Positions 25,469 to 33,391 are shown, numbered from the stretch's first letter. The stretch is 39,349 nucleotides of DNA from DATAGF01 sp963813355 (GCA_963813355.1 CAWEYS010000004.1:1-39349), one strand, 5' to 3'. A program made the numbers and translations. The notes: a model not told the origin generated them from the letters alone.

Positions 25469-25813
25469 GTGGGACGGCGGGATGCGACCGCAGCCTCGAC
25501 CTCCGGCGCCTGGTTCACGAGCAGGAGAGCCCGGATACGCGTCGAGGCCATCGTCGCGGCGGTGAGCCTCTTCATCCTGGTCGGACCGCTCACCCTGGCG
25601 TGGGACCGCGCGCCCGAGCCGCTGCTGGCCGTGATCGGCATCCCGGCGGCCATCGGGCTGGTGCTCTCGCTCATCGTCCTTACCAGGGAGATCGTCCCGC
25701 GCGCCGGAGAGGACGAGGAGGAGGACGAGAGCGAGAAGGCCGTCGCGCGTCTCGTGTCCGGGAAGGGGATCGATCCCCCACGGGCAGGGCCGGGCGAGCC
25801 ACGAGGCGACTAG
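25469..25813 (+). CDS. Small two-helix membrane protein
   Basis: 114 residues from GTG 25469 (a TTG at 25433 would add 12). After a polar start, two hydrophobic helices are seen, RVEAIVAAVSLFILVGPLTL and LLAVIGIPAAIGLVLSLIVL, joined by a short loop (AWDRAPEP). An acidic tail follows (GEDEEEDESEKAVARL) and then a proline/glycine-rich end. No family recognised. It starts 76 bases after the end of the displaced repeat, and its upstream region may itself be truncated. Confidence 0.55.
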   Translation: MGRRDATAASTSGAWFTSRRARIRVEAIVAAVSLFILVGPLTLAWDRAPEPLLAVIGIPAAIGLVLSLIVLTREIVPRAGEDEEEDESEKAVARLVSGKGIDPPRAGPGEPRGD

Positions 25814-25900
25814 GGAAGGATGGGCCGCGCGGCAGGATTAGGGCCCACCCTGGAAATGGGGGCTCTTTCCCACCCCTCGCCGCCTGAGCCGAGCGAGCGC

Positions 25901-26185
25901 TCAGGCGCTCATCGCGACCTCGCCCACATGCACCTCGGGCGCGCTCACCGACAGGTGCGCGAGATTGGTGGCGATGTAGTCGCGCGCGATCTCGTTCGTG
26001 GCCTCAGCGCCGGCCTGATCGTCGCAGACCGTAATGGAGGTCGCGCTCGCGGGCCCGGTCTTGACGATGTGGTAGCTGCGGAAGCCGTCGATCTCGCGAA
26101 AGAGCCCGACGATCTCCGCCTTGTTCTCGGCGACGGCGTCGGCGAGCCCCTCTGCCTCGCCGTAAATCCGGATGGTCGCGTACAT
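25901..26185 (-). CDS. Small dimeric alpha/beta-barrel (ABM-like) protein
   Basis: 94 residues. MYATIRIYGEAEGLADAVAE, then IVGLFREIDGFRSYHIVKTG, SATSITVCDDQAGAEATNEI and ARDYIATNLAHLSV: strand-helix-strand-strand-helix order of ferredoxin-like monooxygenase/ABM proteins, with G-F-x-S-Y typical of the second strand. GAAGGGGA precedes the ATG. Such proteins include quinol monooxygenases, haem-degrading enzymes and many of unknown role. A distant cousin of similar length lies at 38425. Confidence 0.75.
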   Translation of the reverse strand: MYATIRIYGEAEGLADAVAENKAEIVGLFREIDGFRSYHIVKTGPASATSITVCDDQAGAEATNEIARDYIATNLAHLSVSAPEVHVGEVAMSA

Positions 26186-26726
26186 GGGTTCCCCTTCGAT
26201 TGGCCCGTTTCTCCGGTGTCAGTGTCGACGACCGGGGCGTCGCCCGACAAGGCCCGCGCATGGCATGCCCTCGCGCGCGCACGCGCGTTTCGGGCGGGAG
26301 CCCCCCTCGCGCGACGCCCGGGTCCGCGAATGAGTCACGCGCCTGAGCCGACGGTCCTCAGACGTCCGAGGCGCGGGCCGCGAGCAACTGCCGCTCCCCC
26401 GTAGCCGGTGAGCGCATCGTTCTCAGGAGGCCCGCGAGCCGAAGACTCACGCGGCACGCGATCGCCCTCGTCCCTCATCCTTCTGGGTGAGCCCTTCACC
26501 CGAATGGGCGTGATCCAAGAGAGCGACGGGGCGCTTCGCCGCGACGGCCCGGGCACTCCGCGGAGCGTCGCGATCGCTGGGTTCTTGCCGACTGGACCGC
26601 TGAGGACGCCCGTGATGGCAAGGGCCTCGCAGCGAAGACGAGCGTTTACAGCCAGTCGCACCGCTGCGAGCGTCTCGGACCGACCCGCAACGGGTCGTCG
26701 CCGTCACCTGCGCAAGGGGGAGCTCG
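26186..26726. other. 541-bp intergenic region before the quinoprotein gene
   Basis: No convincing gene is visible in either direction; the open frames here have arginine/serine-rich composition without motifs. It contains a cluster of TCACCC/GGGTGA half-sites (26485-26513) and, close to the next gene, AAGGGGGAG as a ribosome site at 26714-26722. Confidence 0.6.
26485..26513. promoter_or_regulatory. TCACCC/GGGTGA half-site cluster
   Basis: GGGTGA (26485-26490), TCACCC (26496-26501) and the imperfect GGGCGTGA (26506-26513) lie within 29 bases. The central arrangement TCACCC-GAAT-GGG resembles the perfect palindrome TCACCC-AAAC-GGGTGA near the histidine kinase promoter at 32139-32154. A shared regulator site is possible, but it is about 215 bases from the quinoprotein start. 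Confidence 0.3.
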
Positions 26727-28358
26727 GTGGAACGGAATTGGAAGAGGGGGCAACGATTCCGGGGAGGGTCGCCGCCGAGAGTCGGGGTGCGGGGCCTGCG
26801 CATCGCCGCTCTCGCGCTCGCGGCGGCGTCGCTCACCACGGGGATCGCCAGCGCGGCGACACCTGACCAGGCCGCGCCACCGGGCTCCCCGCCGGAGCTG
26901 AGCGCCAACCTCAGCGCTTTCCCCGCGCCCAACGGCAACTACACCAACGACCGCGTGGTCACCGGGAGCAGGATCCAGGCGTCGAACGTCGCGACGCTCA
27001 CGAAGGCCTGGTCCTTCGGGCTCTCCGGCGAGAGCCCCTTCGGCGTGTTCTCGGCGAACCCGATCGTGACGAAGGACGCGGTCTACCTGCAGGACATGAA
27101 CTCGAACGTCTTCAAGCTGAACCGCGCGACCGGCGCGCTCTTGTGGCAGAGAAAGTTCAACGACCTCAGCACCGGGCCGACCGGCGTCGCCGTCGGCAAC
27201 GGAGCCGTCTTCGGGGGGACGTCCACAGGGGCGTTCGCGCTCGACGACGCCACCGGCGCGATCAAGTGGCAGCGCAAGCTGATCCGCCAGAAGAGCGAGG
27301 GCGTGGACATGGCCCCGCTCGTGTGGAACGACATGCTGATCATCTCGACCGTCCCCGGCGACTCGCTCAGCACCTTCTACGGCGGAGGCGGCAAGGGCAT
27401 CGTGTTTGCGTTGGACGCGGCCACAGGGGCCGTCAGGTGGAAGTTCGACACGACCACCGACAACCTCTGGGGCAACCCCAAGGTCAACAGCGGCGGCGGG
27501 CTCTGGGGCACGCCGTCCGTGGACAAGAACGGCGACATCTACGTCGCCGTCGCGAACCCGGGGGTGTTCCCGGGGACCGAGGAGTTCCCCAACGGGACGA
27601 GCCGCCCTGGCCCGAACCTCTACACGAACAGCCTCGTCGTGCTGGACGGCAGGACCGGCAAGCGGAAGTGGCACTACCAGGCCATCAAGCACGACATCAG
27701 GGACTGGGACCTGCACCTGGGGCCGATCCTCGCCACCTTCACGATCAACGGGAAGCCCACCGACGTCGTCGTGCTCAGCGGGAAGATGGGCACCGTCTAC
27801 GTCGTCGACCGCACCACGCACAAGCTCATCTGGAAGCGGGACGTGGGCAAGCACCGCGACGAGGACGGCCCGAACCGCAACGCCCCGCTCACGCCGGGTC
27901 GCACGGTCAAGTTCCTCCCGGGCTACCTGGGAGGGGTCGAGACCCCGATGGCCGTCGCGGACGGGGTGATCTACGTCCCGGTCAACAACCTCTGCTCGAC
28001 CAGTGGTTGGCCCCAGAAGAGCTACGCCGACGCCGGCTTCGTGCTCTGTAACTTCGAGAGCTCCTCGGGCCAGACGGTCGCGCTCGACGGCGCCACCGGG
28101 AAGACCATCTGGAACAAGAAGGTCAACAGGATGAACTTCGGTGGCGCGACGGTCGCCAACGACCTCGTCTTCGCGACGTACTTCAACGGGGTGACCTACG
28201 CGTACAACCGCGCGACCGGGGCCGTGGCCTGGAAGCAGCCCGGTCCCGCGCAGGGCAACGCGACGCCCGCGATCGCCGAGGACCTGGTGGTCGTGGGGAC
28301 CGGCTTCGCCCCGACCAAGGCCCAGAAGGCCTCGGTTGTGGCCTACCGTCTGCCCTAG
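26727..28358 (+). CDS. Secreted PQQ-binding-like beta-propeller protein (quinoprotein dehydrogenase family)
   Basis: 543 residues. N-terminal signal with basic start and GLRIAALALAAASLTTGIAS, cleavage near SAA-TPD. The propeller blades carry tryptophan-docking-type repeats (GALLWQRKF, GAIKWQRKL, GAVRWKFDT, GKRKWHYQA, HKLIWKRDV, GKTIWNKKV, GAVAWKQPG), about seven to eight. AIKHDIRDWDLHLGPILATF matches the HDxWDxD region of PQQ alcohol dehydrogenases, where calcium and catalytic Asp lie. The PQQ-ring disulfide (adjacent Cys) is not visible; cysteines occur only in LCSTSGW and LCNFES. It could oxidise an alcohol or be a non-catalytic propeller. Followed by a terminator-like stem and a cupredoxin, a likely electron acceptor. 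GTG 26727 has AAGGGGGAG upstream. Confidence 0.85.
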   Translation: MERNWKRGQRFRGGSPPRVGVRGLRIAALALAAASLTTGIASAATPDQAAPPGSPPELSANLSAFPAPNGNYTNDRVVTGSRIQASNVATLTKAWSFGLSGESPFGVFSANPIVTKDAVYLQDMNSNVFKLNRATGALLWQRKFNDLSTGPTGVAVGNGAVFGGTSTGAFALDDATGAIKWQRKLIRQKSEGVDMAPLVWNDMLIISTVPGDSLSTFYGGGGKGIVFALDAATGAVRWKFDTTTDNLWGNPKVNSGGGLWGTPSVDKNGDIYVAVANPGVFPGTEEFPNGTSRPGPNLYTNSLVVLDGRTGKRKWHYQAIKHDIRDWDLHLGPILATFTINGKPTDVVVLSGKMGTVYVVDRTTHKLIWKRDVGKHRDEDGPNRNAPLTPGRTVKFLPGYLGGVETPMAVADGVIYVPVNNLCSTSGWPQKSYADAGFVLCNFESSSGQTVALDGATGKTIWNKKVNRMNFGGATVANDLVFATYFNGVTYAYNRATGAVAWKQPGPAQGNATPAIAEDLVVVGTGFAPTKAQKASVVAYRLP

Positions 28359-28372
28359 CCGGCCGTCCGCCG

Positions 28373-28406
28373 GCAGCGCCACCCGGACCGCTCCGGGTGG
28401 CGTTGC
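28373..28406 (+). terminator. Strong stem-loop between quinoprotein and cupredoxin genes
   Basis: CGCCACCCGGA (28377-28387), loop CCGC, complement TCCGGGTGGCG (28392-28402), extendable to 15 pairs by GCAG/TTGC with one G-U pair. Only two Ts follow. It may terminate part of the transcripts so that the cupredoxin and second propeller are expressed at a different level, or protect the upstream mRNA end. Confidence 0.65.
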
Positions 28407-28454
28407 CGAGCGGTGCGCCGCTCAATCCCTCGACGAACGGCCAAGGAGTCGCTC

Positions 28455-28820
28455 ATGAACCGAGCTCCCCGCGCCGCCCTCGCCATGATCGCCACCGCCG
28501 CCGTGGCGGCCGCCGTACCGGTCGCGGTCGGCATGTCGCAGGAGGCGGCCGCGACGGCGACGGCGAAGCGGCACGTCGTCAAGCTGCGCGCGCTCTCGTT
28601 CTCGACCAAAACCCTCGCCGCCAAGCCCGGCGAGACCGTTCGGTTCGTCTGGGTCGAAGGGGTCCACAACGTGGTCTCCACGAAGGGCCCGGCCAAGGTG
28701 AACTCCGGCAAGCCGGCCGCGAACGACAGGCTCAAGATCACCCTCAAGAAGGGCAATTACCGCCTCATCTGCCAGCCGCATGAGTCCGTGGGGATGATCC
28801 TCAACATCCGGGTGAAGTAG
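28455..28820 (+). CDS. Cupredoxin (plastocyanin-like blue copper protein)
   Basis: 121 residues from ATG 28455, with AAGGAG at 28443-28448. Signal-like helix ALAMIATAAVAAAVPVAVGM, then KLRALSFSTKTLAAKPGETV and RFVWVEGVHNVVSTKGPAKV. Type 1 copper ligands are all present: His71 (GVHN), Cys106, His109 and Met114 (LICQPHESVGM). The fold is that of small extracytoplasmic electron carriers. Its place between two propeller proteins suggests it accepts electrons from one or both of them. It may be lipid-free and periplasmic/extracellular. Confidence 0.9.
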   Translation: MNRAPRAALAMIATAAVAAAVPVAVGMSQEAAATATAKRHVVKLRALSFSTKTLAAKPGETVRFVWVEGVHNVVSTKGPAKVNSGKPAANDRLKITLKKGNYRLICQPHESVGMILNIRVK

Positions 28821-28849
28821 CCCGGCCGGGCGACGACGGCGCGTACACG

Positions 28850-30235
28850 ATGACCGAGGACCCATCTGAGGCCGGCCTCGACCGCCGCGAGCTGCTGGCG
28901 AGAGGCGCCGCGGGCGCGCTCGCGCTGGCCGGCTGGCGGCTCCTGCCCGCCGCGCCGGCCGCGGCGGCGCCCGCCGGGGACTGGACCAGCTCGGCCCGTG
29001 ACCTGGGGGCGAGCCGGCACGCTCCGCGTGCGCCCAGAGGACTGTACGAGCGCTGGCGGCTCACCATGGCCGGGGGCGTGACCGGGACCCCGGCGCTCGT
29101 CGGCGACCGCGTCATCGCGGCGTCCCTGGGCGGCGAGGTCCTCGCCGCGGGCCTGGAGACGGGCAGGGTCGGGTGGAGGCGCCGCTTCCCCACCGCCCGC
29201 TACGGCGACCGCGATCTGGCCTTCTACGGGGGCCCGGCCGTCTCCGGAGGGCGCCTCGTGGTGGCCTCGGACCGGCTGCGATGCCTGAGCGCGCGGACGG
29301 GGAAGACCATCTGGCGCGCGGCCCCGCTGCGCTCGGCGACCTCCGACGACTACTTCTGGGGACCTCCGCTCATCGTCGGCGGCCTCGTGCTCGCGGGCTC
29401 GGGAAGCGGGAGCGAGCTTCCGACCGCCCGGGGCAGGCTGAGCGCCTACTCGCTGCGTGACGGGCGGATGGTCTGGAGCACTCCGATGGTGCCGCCCGGC
29501 GGGAACGGCGGGGGGATTCTGGCGCCCCCGACCGTCAACCGGGGGACGGGCTCGGTCTGGGTGGCCACGGGGTCCCCCTACGAGACCGTGCCCGGCCCCA
29601 ACCCGGGAACGGCGGCCATCGTCGAGATGGCCCTTCGCGATGGGCGCGTGCTGTGGTCGGACCAGGTCTATCCCGCCGACCGGCGCGGCTTCGACTTCAA
29701 CAGCGCGGTCCTCCTGCTCGGCCGCCGCGCCGTGGCGGCCAACAAGGACGGGATCTACGCGTGGGACAGGGTCGCGCGCCGGCGCCTGTGGCATCGGCGG
29801 CTCACCCCCGCGTCCGAGAAGCCCGGCGGCACCGCCGGCCCGACCGACGGGCCCGAGGGCGGTCCCATCGCGACCGACGGAAAGCGCATCTTCGCCGTCT
29901 CCAACGACGGCGCGATCCAGCGGTTCACCACCGCCGCGCTCGAGCCGGCCACCGGACGGGTGATCTGGCGACGCTCGCTGGGCGGGGTCGTCTTCGCGGC
30001 CCCGCTCTCCGCCGGGGGCGCGCTCGTCGTACCGGGCGGGTTCGGCACGGTCTATGAGTTCGACGCGGCGACGGGCAGGGCGCGCGACGACGGCGCGCTC
30101 TTAGAGCCGAGCGCCTGCGCTCCGTCATCGACGCGCGGGCTCGTGTTCGCCGGCACCGGCGCGGCGCCGTTCCTCCCCGGCGACTCGCTCATCTGCCTCG
30201 GGGAGCGGCTGGACTCGACCTCCCGGAGTCACTGA
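28850..30235 (+). CDS. Tat-exported PQQ-like beta-propeller protein
   Basis: 461 residues. The N-terminus has a twin-arginine motif, LDRRELLARGAAGALALAGW, then an Ala-rich cleavage region, so folded export is likely, in line with a cofactor-binding protein. Propeller repeats: GRVGWRRRF, GKTIWRAAP, GRMVWSTPM, GRVLWSDQV, RRRLWHRRL, GRVIWRRSL. It is shorter than the upstream quinoprotein and lacks the HDxxDWD block, although GSPYETVPGPNPGTAAIVEM and GFDFNSAVLLLGRRAVAANK follow dehydrogenase-like spacing. Starts 29 bases after the cupredoxin stop, probably in one transcript. Its stop overlaps the convergent response regulator stop. Confidence 0.83.
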   Translation: MTEDPSEAGLDRRELLARGAAGALALAGWRLLPAAPAAAAPAGDWTSSARDLGASRHAPRAPRGLYERWRLTMAGGVTGTPALVGDRVIAASLGGEVLAAGLETGRVGWRRRFPTARYGDRDLAFYGGPAVSGGRLVVASDRLRCLSARTGKTIWRAAPLRSATSDDYFWGPPLIVGGLVLAGSGSGSELPTARGRLSAYSLRDGRMVWSTPMVPPGGNGGGILAPPTVNRGTGSVWVATGSPYETVPGPNPGTAAIVEMALRDGRVLWSDQVYPADRRGFDFNSAVLLLGRRAVAANKDGIYAWDRVARRRLWHRRLTPASEKPGGTAGPTDGPEGGPIATDGKRIFAVSNDGAIQRFTTAALEPATGRVIWRRSLGGVVFAAPLSAGGALVVPGGFGTVYEFDAATGRARDDGALLEPSACAPSSTRGLVFAGTGAAPFLPGDSLICLGERLDSTSRSH

Positions 30236-30873
30236 CTTCCGATCAGCCCCCGCTCCCGCGCCGCCGACAGCGCCTGCACGCGGTTGTGCGCCGCGAGCTT
30301 GGTGAACAGCGACCGGGTGTGGCTCTTGACGGTGTTGGCCGAGAGCGCCATCTGATCGCCGATCTCCTGCGTCGTGAGGCCCCGGGCGATCAGCAGCAGG
30401 ACCTCGTGCTCGCGATCGCTCAGGGCGCCGTCGGCCCGGCCGTTGCCCGCCCGCCGCGGCAGCATCGCGCCCGCGATGCGGGGGTCGATCACGGCCCGTC
30501 CGTGGACCACCTGTCGCAGGGCCGACAGCAGGCTCTGCTCGCTGACGTCCTTGAAGAGGCACCCACAGGCGCCCGCCTTCAGGCACCCGCGCACGGCCAT
30601 CTCCTCCGGATGGGCGGTGAGGATGACGATGGCGATCTCCGGGTGGCGCTCCTTGATGCGGGCGCAGATCGTCGCGGCCGGGAGGTCGGGCAGGCGCAGG
30701 TCGAGCAGCAGGACGTCCGGGCGCAGCTGCTCGCAGCGCAGGATCGCCTCGGCCCCGTTGCTCGCCTCGCCCGCCAGCTCGAAGAAGCGGCTGCCGCTCA
30801 GCAGCAGCCGCATCCCCGAGTGCACGATCGGGTGGTCGTCGGCCACCACGACGGTGTGCGGCGCGCGGCTCAC
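30229..30873 (-). CDS. NarL/FixJ-type response regulator
   Basis: 214 residues. Receiver domain: VVVADDHPIVHSGMRLLLSG with acidic pair Asp12/Asp13, phosphorylation Asp58 in VLLLDLRLPD, and a Lys in CLFKDVSEQSL. LuxR-type helix-turn-helix at the C-terminus: LSDREHEVLLLIARGLTTQE, ANTVKSHTRSLFTKL. Start GTG 30873 overlaps the kinase stop as GTGA, so kinase and regulator are translated together. The nearest candidate targets are its own operon and the convergent propeller/cupredoxin genes. Confidence 0.93.
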   Translation of the reverse strand: MSRAPHTVVVADDHPIVHSGMRLLLSGSRFFELAGEASNGAEAILRCEQLRPDVLLLDLRLPDLPAATICARIKERHPEIAIVILTAHPEEMAVRGCLKAGACGCLFKDVSEQSLLSALRQVVHGRAVIDPRIAGAMLPRRAGNGRADGALSDREHEVLLLIARGLTTQEIGDQMALSANTVKSHTRSLFTKLAAHNRVQALSAARERGLIGSQ

Positions 30874-32096
30874 TTCAGGAGCAGGCGCGCCTTCAGCGTG
30901 CTGCCGGTGTCCTCGTTCGCGGCCAGGCGCAGCTCCCCGCCGACCCGCTCGATCTCCTCGCGGAGAGTGGAGAGGCCGAGCCCGGTGCCGTTCCCGGACG
31001 TCAGCCCGCGCACGCCGTCGTCCTGCAGGACCAGCTCGACCCAGTCCGGTCCGTAGCAGAGGGTGACGATGAGCTCCGACGCCTCGGCGTGGCGCTCGAC
31101 GTTGCGCATCCCCTCGTGCGCGACCCGCACCAGCAGCTCCTCGCGGACGGGATCGAGATCGGCGGCCTCCCCGAGCACAAGCAGGTGCGCGGGGACGGAG
31201 GTGCGGGTGGTGAAGGCGGCCGCCCCCTCGCGCAGCTTGACGGCGACGGCCCCCGACTGCGCCGGCGTGTCGAGCGAGCGCAGCGTGGCGCGCAGAGCGG
31301 CGGTTGCGCCGCCGATCTCGCGCTCGAGCCCGTGCAGCCTCGTGAGGAGGTCGGCGCGCCCCGAGGTCGCGCTCTCGCGGGCGCGGCGCGCGGTGATGCC
31401 GATGCCGAACAGGTGCTGGCCGAGCTCGTCGTGCAGCGCGCGCGCCAGGCGACGCCGCTCGCGGTGGGCCGCGATCTCCTCCACGCGGGCGCGGTCGCGC
31501 GCGGCGGCGAGTGCCGCACCGGCGTAGGTGGACAGGCGCATCAGCGCCTCGACAGGCCCGGGGCCGAACTCGGCCGCGCGGCGCAGGCCGGCGTGCAGCA
31601 CGCCGTGGACCTCGCCGCCGAAGGAGATCGGCAGGCCGACGAGCGCGCGGACGCCTTCCTCGCCGGCGACGATCTCGACCAGAGCGGGGTCGAAGGGGGC
31701 GTCGGCGTAGGCGGGCACGTAGCAGGGCTTGCCGTCGCGCAGCACCTGGCCCCCCACGCCGGCGCCTGGGTCCAGGCGCAGGCCCGGCAGCCGAGGACCG
31801 CGGTTGCCGAGCACGGCCTTCATCTCCAGCCGGTCGAAGCAGTGGTGCAGGCGGCATGGCTGGGGGTGCGCGCAGCCGGTCGCCCGCAGCGAGAAGGCGA
31901 CCACGTCAACGGCGATCAGCCGGGTGACCTCGGAGACCGTCGCCCAGGCGATCCGCGATACCACCAGCTCGCGGAACAGGCGCTGTCCCGCCGCGTCCGC
32001 CCGCCTCAGCAGGTTCGCGTCGGACACCTCCGCGACGGGCACCGCCGCCGGCCACGCGAGACTCTCCAATGCCACAGCGCCCCCTCGCCCAACCAC
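30870..32096 (-). CDS. GAF-domain histidine kinase (HisKA_3) with Cys/His cluster
   Basis: 408 residues, no membrane helix, so cytosolic. GAF domain at about 45-190, including an unusual C-A-H-P-Q-P-C-R-L-H-H-C run (Cys75, His77, Cys81, His84, His85, Cys86) and GVGGQVLRDGKPCYVPAYAD. HisKA_3 with phospho-acceptor His222 in RRRLARALHDELGQHLFGIG. HATPase with RVAHEGMRNVERHAEASELI (N-box) and GTGLGLSTLREEIERVGGEL. The domain layout is of the NarX/DevS/LiaS group that phosphorylates NarL-type regulators. The Cys/His run could bind metal, an iron-sulfur cluster or act as a thiol switch (inference). GTG 32096 coincides with the predicted transcription start; later in-frame GTG codons near 32076 are alternatives. 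Confidence 0.9.
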   Translation of the reverse strand: MVGRGGAVALESLAWPAAVPVAEVSDANLLRRADAAGQRLFRELVVSRIAWATVSEVTRLIAVDVVAFSLRATGCAHPQPCRLHHCFDRLEMKAVLGNRGPRLPGLRLDPGAGVGGQVLRDGKPCYVPAYADAPFDPALVEIVAGEEGVRALVGLPISFGGEVHGVLHAGLRRAAEFGPGPVEALMRLSTYAGAALAAARDRARVEEIAAHRERRRLARALHDELGQHLFGIGITARRARESATSGRADLLTRLHGLEREIGGATAALRATLRSLDTPAQSGAVAVKLREGAAAFTTRTSVPAHLLVLGEAADLDPVREELLVRVAHEGMRNVERHAEASELIVTLCYGPDWVELVLQDDGVRGLTSGNGTGLGLSTLREEIERVGGELRLAANEDTGSTLKARLLLK

Positions 32097-32102
32097 CGGA
32101 GG

Positions 32103-32131
32103 ATTCTAGTGGTTTGGCAAAAGAGCGGCAA
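32103..32131 (-). promoter_or_regulatory. Promoter of the kinase-regulator operon, probably leaderless
   Basis: Read on the minus strand: -35 TTGCCG (32131-32126), 17-base spacer, -10 TAGAAT (32108-32103, five of six to consensus). The predicted +1, seven bases on, is 32096, the first base of the GTG start. No Shine-Dalgarno exists between them. This is the best sigma-70-type promoter in the window. Confidence 0.6.
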
Positions 32132-32135
32132 GGCG

Positions 32136-32157
32136 GCCTCACCCAAACGGGTGAGGC
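32136..32157. promoter_or_regulatory. Perfect palindrome upstream of the kinase promoter
   Basis: GCCTCACCC-AAAC-GGGTGAGGC: nine-base arms and a four-base centre, five bases upstream of the -35 element and centred about 50 bases before +1. This is an activator-type position and the right size for a LuxR-type dimer, so autoregulation by the encoded response regulator is a fair guess. It is also 160 bases before the divergent alcohol dehydrogenase. No T-run, so not a typical terminator. Confidence 0.5.
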
Positions 32158-32317
32158 GTCGGCCGGTTGCGGCCACGGCCGCGCATCCCCGCAGCCAAGG
32201 CGGTCTCGGCGCCACCGGCAGGCGGTGCCGAGCCGGCGAAGGCATCCGCGCGTTGCCGCGTCCGCGCGGCCCGGCCAGTATCGGGCGCCCGACCCGTCCC
32301 CCCCGGAGAGGAGTTGC

Positions 32318-33391
32318 ATGCCGGAGACCATGCGCGCGGCCGTCTTCAAGGAGGTCCGCGACATCCACATCGAAGAGGTCCCCGTGCCGCGGTGCGGCCC
32401 CACCGAGGCGATCGTGAAGATCACCACCACGACGATCTGCGGCACCGACTCCCACATCTGGCGCGGGGAGTACCCGGTCGCCCCGGGCCGCGTCGTGGGC
32501 CACGAGCCTGCCGGGGTCATCCAGGAGGTCGGCGAGGCGGTCAAGGGCTACGAGGTCGGGGACCGGGTCGTGGTCGGTGCCATCACCCCGTGCGGCACCT
32601 GCTACTTCTGCCAGGCGGGCGACTTCTCGCAGTGCGCCGGCTTCGAGGACCAGTGGGGCATCATCGGCGGCTGGCGCCTCGGCAACTCCATGGACGGCGT
32701 CCAGGCCGAGTACTTCCGGGTTCCCTACGCGCAGGCCAACCTCGCCAAGATCCCCGAGGGCCTCTCCGACGAGGAGGTCCTCTTCGTCACCGACATCGCC
32801 ACCACCGGCATCTCGGCGGTCGAGACCGCCGATGTCCAGCTCGGCGACTCGGTGGTCGTGTTCGCCCAGGGGCCGATCGGGCTCTGCGCCACGGCCGGCG
32901 CACGCCTGCGCGGCGCGGGGCTCGTGATCGCCGTGGACGCGAACCCGACGCGCCTCGAGATGGCCCGCACCATGGGCGCCGACATCGTCATCGACTACAC
33001 CCAGGAAGACCCGGTCGCGAAGGTGAAGGCGCTGACCGACGGCCGCGGCGCCGACGTGGCGATCGAGGCGCTCGGGATCCAGGAGACGTTCGAGAACTGC
33101 TTGAAGGCCGTGCGGCCGGCCGGCATCGTGTCGTCGCTCGGCGTCTACGGCGACAAGGTGACGATCCCGCTCGAGCCGTTCATCTACGGCATCGGCGACA
33201 TCGACATCCGCACCACCCTCTGCCCCGGCGGCAAGAAGCGACTCGGCGCCCTGATGACCCTCGTGAAGACCGGCCGCCTGAACCTCGGCCAGCTCATCAC
33301 GCACCGGTTCGCTCTGGACGAGATCGAGGAGGCCTACTCCCTCTTCTCGAACCAGGAGGACGGCGTGATCAAGGTCGCGGTGACGCCCTGA
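32318..33391 (+). CDS. Zinc-dependent alcohol dehydrogenase (MDR superfamily)
   Basis: 357 residues. Catalytic zinc ligands Cys41 (CGTDSHIW) and His61-Glu62 (GHEPAG), structural zinc Cys92, 95, 98, 106 (CGTCYFCQAGDFSQC), the nicotinamide cofactor loop VVVFAQGPIGLCATAGARLR, and VIAVDANPTRLEMAR whose Asp indicates NAD preference. ATG 32318 has GGAGAGGAG upstream. Family members oxidise short alcohols, diols or glutathione adducts; the exact substrate is open. It is divergent from the histidine kinase operon, and residues 92-357 are repeated at 36230-37029. Confidence 0.94.
   Translation: MPETMRAAVFKEVRDIHIEEVPVPRCGPTEAIVKITTTTICGTDSHIWRGEYPVAPGRVVGHEPAGVIQEVGEAVKGYEVGDRVVVGAITPCGTCYFCQAGDFSQCAGFEDQWGIIGGWRLGNSMDGVQAEYFRVPYAQANLAKIPEGLSDEEVLFVTDIATTGISAVETADVQLGDSVVVFAQGPIGLCATAGARLRGAGLVIAVDANPTRLEMARTMGADIVIDYTQEDPVAKVKALTDGRGADVAIEALGIQETFENCLKAVRPAGIVSSLGVYGDKVTIPLEPFIYGIGDIDIRTTLCPGGKKRLGALMTLVKTGRLNLGQLITHRFALDEIEEAYSLFSNQEDGVIKVAVTP
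32592..33391 (+). repeat. 800-bp direct repeat, copy 1 (within alcohol dehydrogenase gene)
   Basis: The 3' 800 bases of the dehydrogenase gene recur at 36230-37029, offset 3638. I count five substitutions, all at synonymous positions, and no indels. Confidence 0.95.

Noticed and set aside
26646..28382. 578-codon open frame antisense to the quinoprotein
   Set aside because: Composition is that of a shadow frame; the plus-strand gene has signal peptide, repeats and ribosome site.
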